The translations under genes were made by a program, and so were the position numbers. A DNA stretch of 64,000 bases from Boswellia sacra (lineage: Eukaryota > Streptophyta > Magnoliopsida > Sapindales > Burseraceae). Where the stretch lies: assembly GCA_013180625.2 (NCBI GenBank), contig SNVD02011147.1, positions 1 to 64,000 of the forward strand, read 5' to 3'. Of this stretch, positions 24,017 through 34,692 are shown piece by piece. A model generated the notes under the pieces. It made no database searches, was not told the DNA's origin, and saw only the letters and a list, made by a program, of their open reading frames with translations. Position 1 is the first letter of the stretch, and the number at the start of each line of letters is the position of its first letter.

Positions 24017-24153
24017 CCAAGTCGACCAATGGGTTGGCGTAGGGACTATTTAACTATTCTGGGCTGTAAATCAAATGTACTAGGAGGCCAGCCCAAAGAT
24101 GCAATTTGCTACACATGCATGCTTAGTGTGGTTTAAACCCTAAATTGGTGCCC

Positions 24154-24160
24154 TATATAA
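24154..24160 (+). promoter_or_regulatory. TATA box and first untranslated exon of the antisense gene
   Basis: TATATAA lies about 150 bp inside the element, on the strand opposite to gag-pol. About 125 bp downstream is a strong 5' splice site, ACAA|GTAAGT (exon end 24284). The next good 3' splice site in front of the coding part, GACTGTGCAG|ATGG at 25240/25241, joins directly to an ATG. This predicts a non-coding first exon of about 100 bases and a 956-base intron. It is inferred from sequence; transcripts would settle it. Confidence 0.5.
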
Positions 24161-24587
24161 GATACAAGTGCTGGGGAGTAGGGTTTACTTAAAGATAGGA
24201 GAGAGCACCCTGGAGGCAAGCAGTGCAAGTGACCCCAGCAAACAGAACTCTTCAATCCGAGGAAGTATTCTCCAGCCACCACAAGTAAGTATTTCTTTCT
24301 TGCGTATACTTCGGAATGCATGGATTAGGTTTAATTTTTGTGATTATTTTTGTCTTGTCTATATTTTTTTCAATGCAAAAATTCTGTACAGATTATGCCC
24401 TATGTGTGTGTACGTGATTTGTGTGAGAATATGAAAACATTTGCATGTGTTTTCCCTTGCGGGTTCGTGTGTGAAAGAAGAAGAAACATGAGTGTGTGTT
24501 CGGGTGTGAAGGAGGGAAAGTGAGGATGTGTGTAGGAGATTTGGCCCGCATGGGCGAGCGGCGTGCACAGCATGTTCGTGCGTGCGC

Positions 24588-24775
24588 AAGGCGACCACGC
24601 GAGGTCCCGGGCGCGCGGGCGAGCTGCTGCGAGGCCCTGGGCGCGCGGGCGAGCTGCTGCGTCCCCCGGAGTCCCTGGTGCGCGGGGGCGAGCTCCCGAG
24701 GCGCTTGGACGCGCAGAGGGCGAGCCCACGAGGCGCTGGGCACGTGGAGGGCGAGCCCACGAGGAGCGGGCTGCG
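24588..24775. repeat. GC-rich repeated tract in the antisense gene's 5' intron
   Basis: Strikingly GC-rich in an otherwise AT-rich window. GGGCGAGCTGCTGCG occurs twice about 32 bp apart, and GGGCGAGCCCACGAGG occurs twice about 33 bp apart. The long overlapping open frames on both strands here (24359-24913) follow from the lack of AT-rich stop codons and are Ala/Arg/Gly/Pro-rich. I do not regard them as genes. Confidence 0.7.
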
Positions 24776-24838
24776 CTGCATGCGGCATGCAGCGTTTACG
24801 CAGCGTGCAGGGACCCCTCCGAAGAAATTCGGGTTAAT

Positions 24839-25119
24839 GCGGGGGTGTTTCGGCAATTTTTGAAATTTCATCCTTTATTTGTGGGGGTGTTTCCGCAAAA
24901 TTTAAAACCTTGATTTAAAATCGTGGGGTGTCTCCGCAAATTTTCAGACCTTGATTTTAATTCGCGGGGGTGTTTCCACGAAATTTCAAACTTTGATTTA
25001 AAAATCGTGGGAGTGTTTCCGCGAATTTTCAAACTTCAATTTTTATTTGCGGGGGCGTTTCTGTGAATTTTCAAACTTTGATTTTTTATTCGCGGGGGCG
25101 TTTCCGCGAATTTTCAAAG
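24839..25119. repeat. 42-bp tandem repeat array
   Basis: Six full copies and a part of a unit of about 42 bp, each starting with GCGGGGGTGTTTCCGC or a close variant, then AAATTTTCAAACTTTGATTT-like sequence. Copies have diverged by a few substitutions. The array lies in the predicted 5'-UTR intron of the antisense gene, between pol and the 3' LTR of the gypsy element. Tandem arrays at this place are common in Tat/Ogre-type elements. Confidence 0.85.
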
Positions 25120-25240
25120 TATTTTTCGAGAGTTATTTTGGAAAACTTTCAATACATTCCCCCAGCATTTTTTTTTTTTATCTCTTCCCTCCCTCAGTAG
25201 ACTTGGTTTGATGACTAACGACCCCTCTTTGACTGTGCAG

Positions 25241-27415
25241 ATGGCTAGAGTTAAAACCACTGTGAAAGTGCTACGGGGGGAGTCGAGTCATCAAACCCAG
25301 TCTTCAAAGGATAAGGATCCTATGACCAACCGTAAAGAAGTAAATGAGTTTTACCAAAACTTCTTCGATCAGGATCGTGAGCTAGGGCAGAATTCTGTTA
25401 ACCACAAGGCGGTAGATACTGAGGGGGATAGCGACTGGTCGTCCTCTGCTACCTCAGATAGTGAACCGGAGGTTGAGAAGTGGTGGGAGGCCGACCATAT
25501 TGATAATCAACTCCCGGGCGATCGATTAAAAATATATAGAGCCCATTTCCTTATCCCGGCTTCAGTCATCCTATTTCTTCCAAGGAAAGATGATCGGTGG
25601 AGTAGGCCACCACGAGGTGTCATTGGTTTAAGCCTAGAGTTATTGAGAGCTGGTCTCCGGGTGCCTTTTCATAATTACGTTCGTCGTATGTTCGATGCTA
25701 TGGGCATTGCCCCTACCCAACTGTCGGCCAATGGATGGAGACTTCTGATAGCTTTCCAAAGTTTATTCAGAAGCGCAGGCCTTGATGATCCTACCACCAA
25801 CCGTGTCAAGCACATTTTTGCCATTCACCCACCGAATGGTGAGAAAACGGGTTACTATTATATATCCCAGCGAAGGAAGACGGATGACCCCAACCGCCTT
25901 TTTGGCATCCCCTCCCATGTAAAAGAATGGAAGTATAAACAATTCTGGTGTGGTGGCGGTTGGAAGTATCAGGAAGGTGCTCGTCCAAAGGGGGAGAAGT
26001 TGAGGATCAGGAGGCGTTTTGGTTTTTGTGGTACCATATTATAATGACTCCCTATCCGTCTTTGTTATGACAACTCTTGATCAACTGACATTCTTTTCTG
26101 TTTTTATTGCAGCTCCTTGGACCAAACGTCCGATGTTATCTCAGAAAGAGAGAGACGACTTGCAAGTGGTACTCAAGCTATCCGTGGACTCGAAGAACGT
26201 GCATAGCCTCACTGATCGGGAGCAATTGGTCCGTCTTGGCTTATCACCTCCAATTCCTCCGGAAGGTAAGCTTGATCATTACTTTCCGATCTTATTTCAT
26301 CAAACATGTGCTTGTTGTCTTACCAGTTTTATTTTCGCGCAGGACTATTTCCTTTACATCCTACCAAGAAGCAATTTGCTCAACTTGTAGCCAAGATGTC
26401 GCTTAAGCCCTTCACTCATGACAGACCTGGTTCTTCCCAGAAGAAACGGAGCGGAAGCCCTCCAACTCTCGGACCTTCGAAGAGGAGAGCCAGTGGTCAC
26501 AAAGAGGTTCCCGTACGGAAGTCGGTCCCTGATAGGTCAACCTCCGTTCAGCCTGCGGATGAAGTGGCAGTCTCGAAGCCTACTAGAAGCAAGTTAACCT
26601 CAGCCTCTCAACTACCCAAGCGTTTTACCTTTGACAGTACGGGCTTTCAGAGTGGCTCAACATGTGGGGACTACCTTCGTGAATTGTCTCAAAATGCTGC
26701 ACGTCTCATGCCTACCAATGTCTTTCCAGAGAATGTAAAATTCACATACTTTGATGCGATTACTGTCGGGATGGGCATCATACTTCAGGTTGGGTTTTAC
26801 TAGGACCCTTTCTTTTTTTTTTTCTTTTATACTTTTGAAAGTCATGCCTTATCTCCTTTCCTCTCTTTGCCTTTCTTTCTGTAGGCGACAGGACCTTTAG
26901 CTCAAGGAGAGTCTACCAACACCAACCTCCTTAAGGAAGTTAACCATCTCACTTCTGAGGTTGACGACTGGAAGGTGAAACATCTAGTCTGCCTCGATAA
27001 CTTAACCAAAACGAAAAGAAAGATGGCAGAGATGAAGGAACAGATAGGCAAAATGAAAGCAGACTTGTCCGAAGCTAAGAAGGAGGCAGCTATACAATAT
27101 AAGAGGGCCAATGATTTTGGCCAAGAGCTTCGAGAGAGGGCTGTTGCTGAGCAAAGTAGGATTGACAAAGTAGTTGCTCGCTTTTGTAGGGGTCGTATCT
27201 ACCAGCAAGCTATGGAACGCTCCTATATTGATGGAGTCAATGGGGTGCGTAGATGGTTCCATGACCGCTACCCAGAGATTGATCAGTCACCCATAGCTAA
27301 AGAGTTAAACTTGGTGGAAAAGTCTATCCCGACAGCAAACTCTGATCCTGAGCAATTCCACCGCCTCATCCTTAAAGATGAGGATTATGAGTCGACATTG
27401 GACACAACAGCCTAG
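25241..27415 (+). CDS. Antisense gene inside the gypsy element (PF04195-like domain, coiled coil)
   Basis: Four coding exons join in frame: 25241-26030, 26113-26265, 26343-26788 and 26885-27415 (1920 bases, 639 residues, stop TAG). All introns begin GT and end AG and are only 77-96 bases long. Exon 1 codes for an acidic stretch and then a region around LPGDRLKIY..HFLIPAS, IGLSLELLRAGLRVPF and LSANGWRLLIAFQ. This resembles the 'putative gypsy type transposon' domain seen in antisense frames of plant gypsy elements. Exon 2 carries APWTKRP and a LVRLGLSPP segment. Exon 3 is basic and Ser/Pro-rich. Exon 4 is Lys/Glu-rich and suits a coiled coil (about residues 480-560). The gene runs opposite to gag-pol. 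An ATG at 25208 is in frame upstream, but the 3' splice site at 25240 favours 25241. The function is unknown. Confidence 0.75.
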
Positions 27416-27813
27416 GAGGCCAAGCAGGGCGACTCTACCTCATCGTCTTCAAATAAAGAAGGAGATGATGAGGCCACTTCTTAGAGTTAGTTGGAATTGA
27501 TTTTACCTTTTATTGTCTTTGCTTTCAGTTCAATGTTATAGGTGAAGATTTGTCCTTACTTGGACTATATGTATGGCACTCCTTAACCAATTTTGAAGTA
27601 ATAAGAACTCCAAGAATTTTCTTTTTCTGGTGTTGTATTCTTTTACTCTTTCCATCTTATCGCAATTTGATCATACATGTGTTTTAAGGATTGATAATCA
27701 CAAAAATTCTGAATAAACTGAACACTTTATTGATAATCTCTTTATTGGTCTCCCTATGGGAGTTGTTACACATGCATAAGCTCCTAGAAGGAGTTACTGC
27801 ACATATAGAGAGA

Positions 27814-30800
27814 TTACGGGTAGTACTTCTTCAAGTGCTCAATATTCCATGGATGACGGAGCGACCTCCCATCTATGGTGACCAGTCTGTAGGTGCCTGG
27901 TTGGATGACTGCCTTGACTTGATATGGACCCTCCCAGTTGGGTCCCATTGCTCCATCAGTGGGATCTCGGGTACTTTGTAGTACTTGTCTCAAAACTAAG
28001 TCTCCCTCTTGAAAAGATCGGCGCTTGACTTTAGAGTTGAAATATCGAGCAACCCTCTCTTGGTAAGCAGCAACCTTGACACTAGTGAGATCCCTTTCCT
28101 CCTCAAGAAGATCTAGGTTGAGTTGAAGGCTTCTATGATTAAGCTCTTCGTCATATCCCTCAGTACGAGGTCACGGAAGGCCAATTTCAACAGGTATGAC
28201 TGCTTCCGAGCCAAACGCCAAGGAGTATGGGGTTGCTCCTGTTGCTGTATGGACAGTGGTTCGGTATGCCCAAAGCACTTGTGGAAGCTCTTCTGGCCAT
28301 GCACCTTTCCTAGCATCTAATTTGGTCTTCAGGAGGTGTTTAATGGTTTTGTTAACAGCCTCCACCTGACCGTTTGCTTGAGGATGAGCTAGAGATGAAA
28401 AACACAAAGAGATGTTCAGCTCCTTACAGAAGTTCCTGAAGTTGGAGTTGTCGAATTGCTTGCCATTGTCCGTAATGATGGTATGAGGGATACCAAACCT
28501 ATAGACAATTGACTTTTTTACGAAGTCTGTGGTCTTCCTTTCAGTAATCGACACGAGGGGTTCAGCCTCTGCCCACTTAGTGAAGTAGTCAATTGCCACA
28601 ACAGCATATTTAACTTGACCTTTACCCATTAGAAGAGGTCCAATAAGGTCTAGTCCCCATTGGGCGAACGGCCATGGGGCTGTCATTGGAGTCATGTTCT
28701 CAGGAGCTTTCCTTGGAATGTTGGCAAACTTTTGGCACTTGTGGCACCTAGTCGAAAATGTTTTAGCATCATTTTTCATGGTTGGCCAATAGTATCCTTG
28801 CCTGATACACTTATGAGCTAGAGATCGACCACCAAAATGGTTACCACATATCCCTTCGTGGATTTCTCTGAGAACATAATCAGCTTCTTCTGGGCGAATA
28901 CATTTTAGAACAGGAAGGCTGAACCCTCTTTTGTAAAGAACACCATTGACCATAGTGTACCTTGATGCTCTCCCCCTTACCTTGATCGCTTCATTTTGGT
29001 TAGCTGGAAGTTCCCCCGTCTCTAAGAACTTTATGATAAGGTCCATCCAGCAAGGGCTACCGTTTATGGTCATTGTTTTCTCTGGCAGAAGCTCATGTTG
29101 TGATATACTTGGGGATTCTAGAACGACCATGTGAGAGGCGGTCGGTAGAAGGGGGTCTATTCCTGAAGCAATTCTGGCTAAACTATCAGCCTTTGAATTC
29201 TCTACCCTCGGGACTCTTACGATGTCGAAGCCTTTAAAACCGCGCAGAAGGGAGTTAACTCTACCCAAGTAAGCCATCATGGTAGAGCCTTTTGCCTGAT
29301 AATCTCCGCGGATTTGGTTAACCACAAGTTGGGAATCGCTATGGATGACGATTTCTTCTACCCCCAGGGCAACTGCCAACCTAAGTCCTCCAAGGAGAGC
29401 TTCATACTCTGCGACATTATTGGTGGCTTTAAAATTGAAACGTAGAGCCACAGCCACCTCTACTCCATCCGGGGTTGACAGAATCAAGCCAGCTCCACTA
29501 CCAATCTTGTTAGATGACCCATCTACGAACAAGGTCCATGCCTTTTGTGGATCAAATTCCCATGGACATTGGTAGATCATGTGACCCTGTACTGGTTTCT
29601 TCATCCTCCTTATCTACACTACTTGAAAATTTGGCAATGAAGTCTGCGATTGCTTGCCCTTTGATTGATGGCCTTGCAACATAGTGTATGTCAAACTCTC
29701 CCAACTCAATGGACCACTTGACAAATCTTCCAGAAAGCTCTGGATGATAGAGTATCTGTCGTAAAAGGTGATCAGTTGGGATTATAATAGTATGTGCTTG
29801 AAAATATGGGCAAAGCTTTCGTGCCGCAACAACTAAGGCAAGAGCCAGCTTCTCCATAGGAGGATATCTACCTTTGACATCTGTCAAAGCCTTACTCACA
29901 TAATAGACTGGCCTCTGAATTCCCTGATCTTCATGGACAAGAGTTACACTCACAGCGTATGCGGAGACTGCTAGATACAGAAAGAGTGGTTCCCCCAAAA
30001 CTGGTTTGGAGAGGAGAGGAGAGGAGGAGAACCTAAGTACTTCTTCAGCTGTAGGAAAGCATTCTCACACTCATTTGTCCACTCAAACCGCTTGCACTTC
30101 CTTAACGCTTTGAAGAAAGGGTGACATTTGTCAGTCGCTCTAGAAATAAAGCGATTCAGGGCGGCCACTCGTCCAGTGAGGACTTGTATATCCTTTGGAG
30201 TTTTGGGGGACTCCAACCGCATAAGTGCTTGGATTTTTTCAGGATTGGCCTCTATCCCCGTTTGGGTGACAATGAACCCTAAGAACTTCCCAGAGGATAC
30301 CCCAAAAGCACATTTGGTGGGATTCAGCTTCATATCATGCTTCCGGAGGATGTCAAAAGTTGTTCGGAGGTCGTCTACGTGGGATCTAGCGTCCATGCTC
30401 TTGGTGAGCATATCATCCACATAAACTTCCATTGTCTTTCCTAGGAGAGGAGCAAACATGGAGTTTACCAACCGTTGATAAGTTGCTCCAGCATTTTTCA
30501 ACCCGAAAGGCATCATCCGATAACAGTACAACCCTCTATTAGTGACGAAGGCTGTTTTTTCTTCATCCTTTGAATACATGGGAATCTGGTTATAACCAGA
30601 ATAAGCATCCATGAAGCTTAGCAGTTGATGGCCAACTGTGGCATCAACTAATTGATCTATCCTAGGTAGTGGAAAACTATCTTTTGGACAATGCTTGTTC
30701 AAATCTTTGAAGTCGATGCAGACACGCCATTTCCCATTGGCTTTTTTCACCAATACAACATTAGAGAGCCATTCAGGGTAGTTTACCTCCCGAATGATTC

Positions 30801-33663
30801 CACTTGTCAAGAGTTTGCTCACTTCTAAGGCAATCGCCTCTGAACGCTCCGGGGCTTGGTGCCTCCTCTTTTGTCAGACGGGTTGAGCTCCAGGGTTGAC
30901 ATTAAGGCGGTGGACAGCTATATTCGAGTCTATACCGGGCATGTCTTCATGAGACCATGCAAAAACGTCGCTGTACTCTCGAAGAAAGCCAATCAACTTA
31001 TCCTTGATTGGTAGAGGAAGATTCTCACCCACCTTCACTGTCTTCTCCGGATCATTCAAGCAAATAGGGACGTCATCCATCCCTTCTATTGGAGGTATAG
31101 CCTCCCCTTTCTCTCGGTCTCGTGGATCCAAACTTTTCATCCCCTCGGAAGGCTACCCACGAATCATCCATAGCTTATGTGCCTTCTCTTTGAAGGCCAT
31201 GTTGTAGCATTCTCGAGAAGTTCGTTGTTCACCTCTTACTTCTCATATCCCTGAGGGTGTTGAAAATTTTAGGACATGATGATAGACACCCATCACGGCC
31301 TTGAAGTCGTAAAGTGATGGCTGACCAAGGATGGCGTTATAAACTCTCGGATGATCTACCACGAGAAAATTCACCATCCTGGTTGTCTGTAGGGAGCCTT
31401 CTCCCAAGGTCACGGATAATGAAATTACTCCTTAGGGAATAACCTTTCCTCCAGCGAATCCCATCAGAGAAGTTTGGATGCCTCTCATATCTCTACGGTT
31501 GAGACCCAATCGATCAAATGCATCCAACGACATTATGTCAGCTGAGCTTCCGTTATCGATCAACACTCTTCGTAGTCTTTTATTGGCCACTATTACTGTG
31601 AGGACCAAGGCATCACAATGTGGATGATGGATTCCCTGCGCATCTTGCGATGAAAAGGAGATAACATGATGATCTCCTGCATTGGTGGAAGAGGCTGTCA
31701 AGTTGACTTCGTGGCGAGGGAGGTCATATCTTGCTTGCCTAGCTAGGTGCCTTCGGGCTTGGGAACTCGAACCAGCCACCACTCCCCCAAAAATTGTGGC
31801 TACTTCTTCTAGTGGTTCCTTCCCTTTATTACTCTTGTTGGATGGTTCAGGGGGCCGATAAATGTATTCTTGTAGCTGGCCATCCTTGATAAGACCCTCG
31901 ATTTGTCTCCTCATTTCGAAACAATCCGCAGTATTATGACCATGAGCCTGGTGGAAATGACAAATCTTTCTCTTGTCTCTTGTTTTTGGATTCGACCGTA
32001 AGGGGGCAGGTTCTTTCAGTAGACCTTTATCTTTGATTTCCTTCAAGATATCCTGTTGTGGCATATTAAGTAACGTGAACGTATGGTGTTCCTCCTGAGG
32101 TCGATCATGATGCTCTTAGCGGGGTCGGGTGGATGACCCTTGCAACAGGAAGCGATCGTTTCTGACTGTATCTTGCGCAGAGCGTCGATCCGGAACTGAC
32201 CTTCGATTTCTATCATGAGATTCTCCTCTATGATTATCATACAGTCGTCTATCTGTACGTGAGGAATTAGGTACCACCGGAGTCTGCCCAGGGTAATTTG
32301 CTTGAAAATTTTCCTCTGCATCAGCATGGCTAGAGATCCTTGCTAATGCTTCTTGGTACGTGCGTGGGAGGTTAATGGAGAATTCCCATGCTAGAGGGAG
32401 CTCCCCTCTGATTCCTTGAACCAAGCCTTGCATAACGTAACCATCATGAAATAGATCCACTCGGGCTACCTCCCGCTGATATCTGTCCACAAATGCACGG
32501 AGGGATTCATTACGACCCTGCTTGATTGAAAGAAGGCTCTGTGCGGGTCGGCTTCTTGTCTTCATATTGCTAAAATGTGTGAGGAAGCTACGAGCAAGTT
32601 CATCAAAGCTGGAGATGGATACAGCTGGTAGCCTTCTATACCATTGCTTAGCAGATCCTCCAAGGGTAAGAGAAAAAGTTCTACACATGATTCCCCCTGA
32701 GGCCCCTTGTATCTCCATATGAGAAATAAAAGAGTCTAAATGCTCTCGGGGGTCCGTCGTCCCTTGGTACAGCTCAAGTTGCGGCATCTGAAATCCGTAT
32801 GGGTATATTTCCCTAAGGATATCTTCAGCAAAGGGTGATTCCCATTGTGGACGACCATCTTCTTCTCCTCCTGAATGCTTAATCAACTTCTCCAGTTTAT
32901 GGATTTTTTCATCCATTTCTCGCTTGAACTCCGCATAATGATTATCCGATGTCTCCTCCTCTGAGACATCCATTGGGACAACATCTGGGCGATGATTCTT
33001 AACTCTAGGTGGTGAGCTGGGGCGATTTCTCTTTGACCGATAATTACCCCCCGGAGCGTAAAGACCATGATAAGAATAAGCTGGCTGATCAATATTACTT
33101 CCCCTTGGTCCCTGCTCAATGCTTGTATGCCGCTTCTTGTTCAAAGAGTGTCGAAGGTCTACTGTTGCTAATTGTTGTTCAGGTATGATGTGCGAGGGAG
33201 AGGGAATCTTTGGGCGACCATCCCCTCCTTGAACAATAAGATGGGGAAGATTTAGTTGAATAACCTGATGGAGAGGCAATCCAGTAGTCTAGGCGACTAG
33301 ATCAGGACGTCTACCAACATCCGTCGGGACATTAGGCACTACCATAGCACTCATTGGGATATTCCCAACAGTGTTTGCAGCCTGTTGAGCACTTTGTCCA
33401 AATGTTTGGTTGAACATAGTCACCATACGATCCATTTGTTCGCTGAAATTTCGCATGGTATGTTCCATGGTAGTTAATCGATTCGTCTTGCCCTTCCTCG
33501 GTTTTCTAAGTGAAAGCCGGGGTTGCCTAAGGTTAGGCCCCACCCCAGAGGATATCACTAAAGCTCTCCCTGTGTCAACTACCCTTCGGCGTCGGGGAGG
33601 CGCTTCGACCTCGATTTCTTCGTCAACCTCTAGGGAGGTTGAGTGTTGGGATTCGTGACTCAT
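27814..33663 (-). pseudogene. Gag-pol polyprotein of the Tat/Ogre-like element, disabled
   Basis: One continuous frame of about 1950 codons from ATG 33663 to TAA 27814-27816, broken by in-frame stops at 33289, 32116, 31432, 31243, 31153, 30874 and 28171 (lowest coordinate of each). Two compensating frameshifts occur, one in a CTCCT-rich run near 30010 and one near 29560-29600. Domains in order: gag (about 32860-32340); a zinc-knuckle-like CHFHQ..HNTADC segment (about 31950); protease with LIDNGSSADI (about 31560); reverse transcriptase with YVDD (about 30420); RNase H (29552-29998); archaeal-type RNase H with FVDGSS and HSDSQ (29170-29540); integrase zinc-binding HxxxH/CxxC and D-D-E core (28890-28190). 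The C-terminal part beyond 28171 is still readable down to 27814. The copy cannot make a full polyprotein. Confidence 0.9.
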
Positions 33664-33721
33664 GGTGTGTTTGAGTACGTTTGGATGGGAGCAACAACTA
33701 AAGAGGCTTAAATTGTCGTTT

Positions 33722-33738
33722 CCACAGACGGTGCCAAC
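33722..33738 (-). other. Primer-binding-site region
   Basis: Read on the minus strand, GTTGGCACCGTCTGTGGA follows the 5' LTR directly. The TTGGC(A/G)CCGTCTGTGG form is familiar from plant Tat-type elements, where it pairs with the 3' end of a tRNA. I do not name the tRNA because I could not check it. Confidence 0.6.
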
Positions 33739-34178
33739 TGTTGATGCACGATTTCCGGATGGCAGGGAAGCGGGTCGGAGCTCGAATTATACGTCGGGTC
33801 CAATCCTGTGAACAAAGAAAAACAGTCAGGGGTGCCGGCGGTGGTGCCGGCGAAGACCCTCCGACGCTCAAGTCAGTTTCCGGCACTCCAGAATTTCCTA
33901 GAGAGAGAAGCTCTCAAAAGCAAAGGAAATTTAGAGAGAGAATGAGTTCAGAAAAGTGTGCATACCTTGAGCAATAATTTGGAGGGTTTTTATAGGAGTC
34001 AAGATAGGTTATTGTGGGACCCAGATAATGGGCTTCAGTAATGGGCTTACTGTATTAGAAATAATTGAGTCAGGATGGGTCATTGTGGGACCCAGACAAT
34101 GGGCCCAGATAATGGGCTTCAGTAATGGGCTTACTGTATTAGAAATAATTGAGGCCCAATATTGTTATGGCCATAACA
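33739..34178 (-). repeat. 5' LTR of the gypsy element (right side)
   Basis: The 440-bp partner of the LTR at 23537-24001, starting TGTTGATGCACG and ending GGCCATAACA on the plus strand. It shares the internal tandem duplication. It lacks short stretches present in the other LTR (for example around 33893 and 34025) and differs at scattered bases. It would drive gag-pol on the minus strand. Confidence 0.92.
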
Positions 34179-34692
34179 TGCACAATAATCATTTCAAAAA
34201 TCATTATGTTTAGACAACTCTAGGTTATCGAAAATAATTTATAATATAGACAATATACTGAAATCTTAAACTTTTTAAGGTATTTTTTAACTTAAAATAG
34301 TACGAAATTTTTACTATGTATCACATGTATGTCTTCATGAATTGTATAAATTATCATAATTTTTTTGATCAAGTATTAAAACAGCAAAAATTAGAGAAGA
34401 GTTGTTGAATTCCTAAAAAGGCTACATCATACGTTTTATATTTATGATTGTATATTTTTTAAACCTTAGGTTGAAGTTATATTTATTTTAAAACTTAAGG
34501 ATGATATTGCTGTTTTCCCTTTTTAAAACTCACAAGATTCCCTTCAACTTAGCTCTTTTTTTTTCGTATTTCTTTTTTTTTTTAATTATGAATAACAAAA
34601 ACTGAATTATGTTTTTTTAACAAGAATATATATCAGGATATCTCAATAGCATACTTAATAAAAATTTTTATTGACTATATATGTGTGTGTAT

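Larger units (their letters stand above)
23537..34178 (-). mobile_element. Ty3/gypsy LTR retrotransposon, Tat/Ogre-like, full length
   Basis: The 10.6-kb element is bounded by the perfect 5-bp duplication TGCAC (23532-23536 and 34179-34183). Both LTRs start TG and end CA. Gag-pol lies on the minus strand, so the 33739-34178 LTR is the 5' LTR. Order in the element's own direction: LTR, primer-binding region, gag, protease, reverse transcriptase, RNase H, a second archaeal-type RNase H, integrase, a long region holding an antisense gene, a polypurine-like tract, LTR. The double RNase H, the IDNGSSADI protease motif and an antisense gene between pol and the 3' LTR are features of the plant Tat/Ogre lineage. 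Gag-pol is disabled (listed below). Any movement would need help from another copy. Confidence 0.92.
23293..34529. mobile_element. Small TIR element split by the gypsy retrotransposon
   Basis: The sequence just left of the retrotransposon starts GTTAAAAGGGAAAATAC and continues with a TTCTTAAGGTTT-like block. The sequence right of it, on the other strand, starts GTTTTAAAAAGGGAAAAC and continues with a CCTTAAGTTTTAAAAT-like block. Without the 10.6-kb insertion and its duplicated 5 bp the host element would be about 590 bp, with imperfect terminal inverted repeats. Its superfamily is unresolved because I see no clean target duplication. Confidence 0.5.

Noticed and set aside
24359..24913. Five overlapping Ala/Arg/Gly/Pro-rich open frames on both strands
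   Set aside because: They follow from the GC-rich repeated tract lacking stop codons; no frame shows domain features, and the region fits the 5' intron of the antisense gene.
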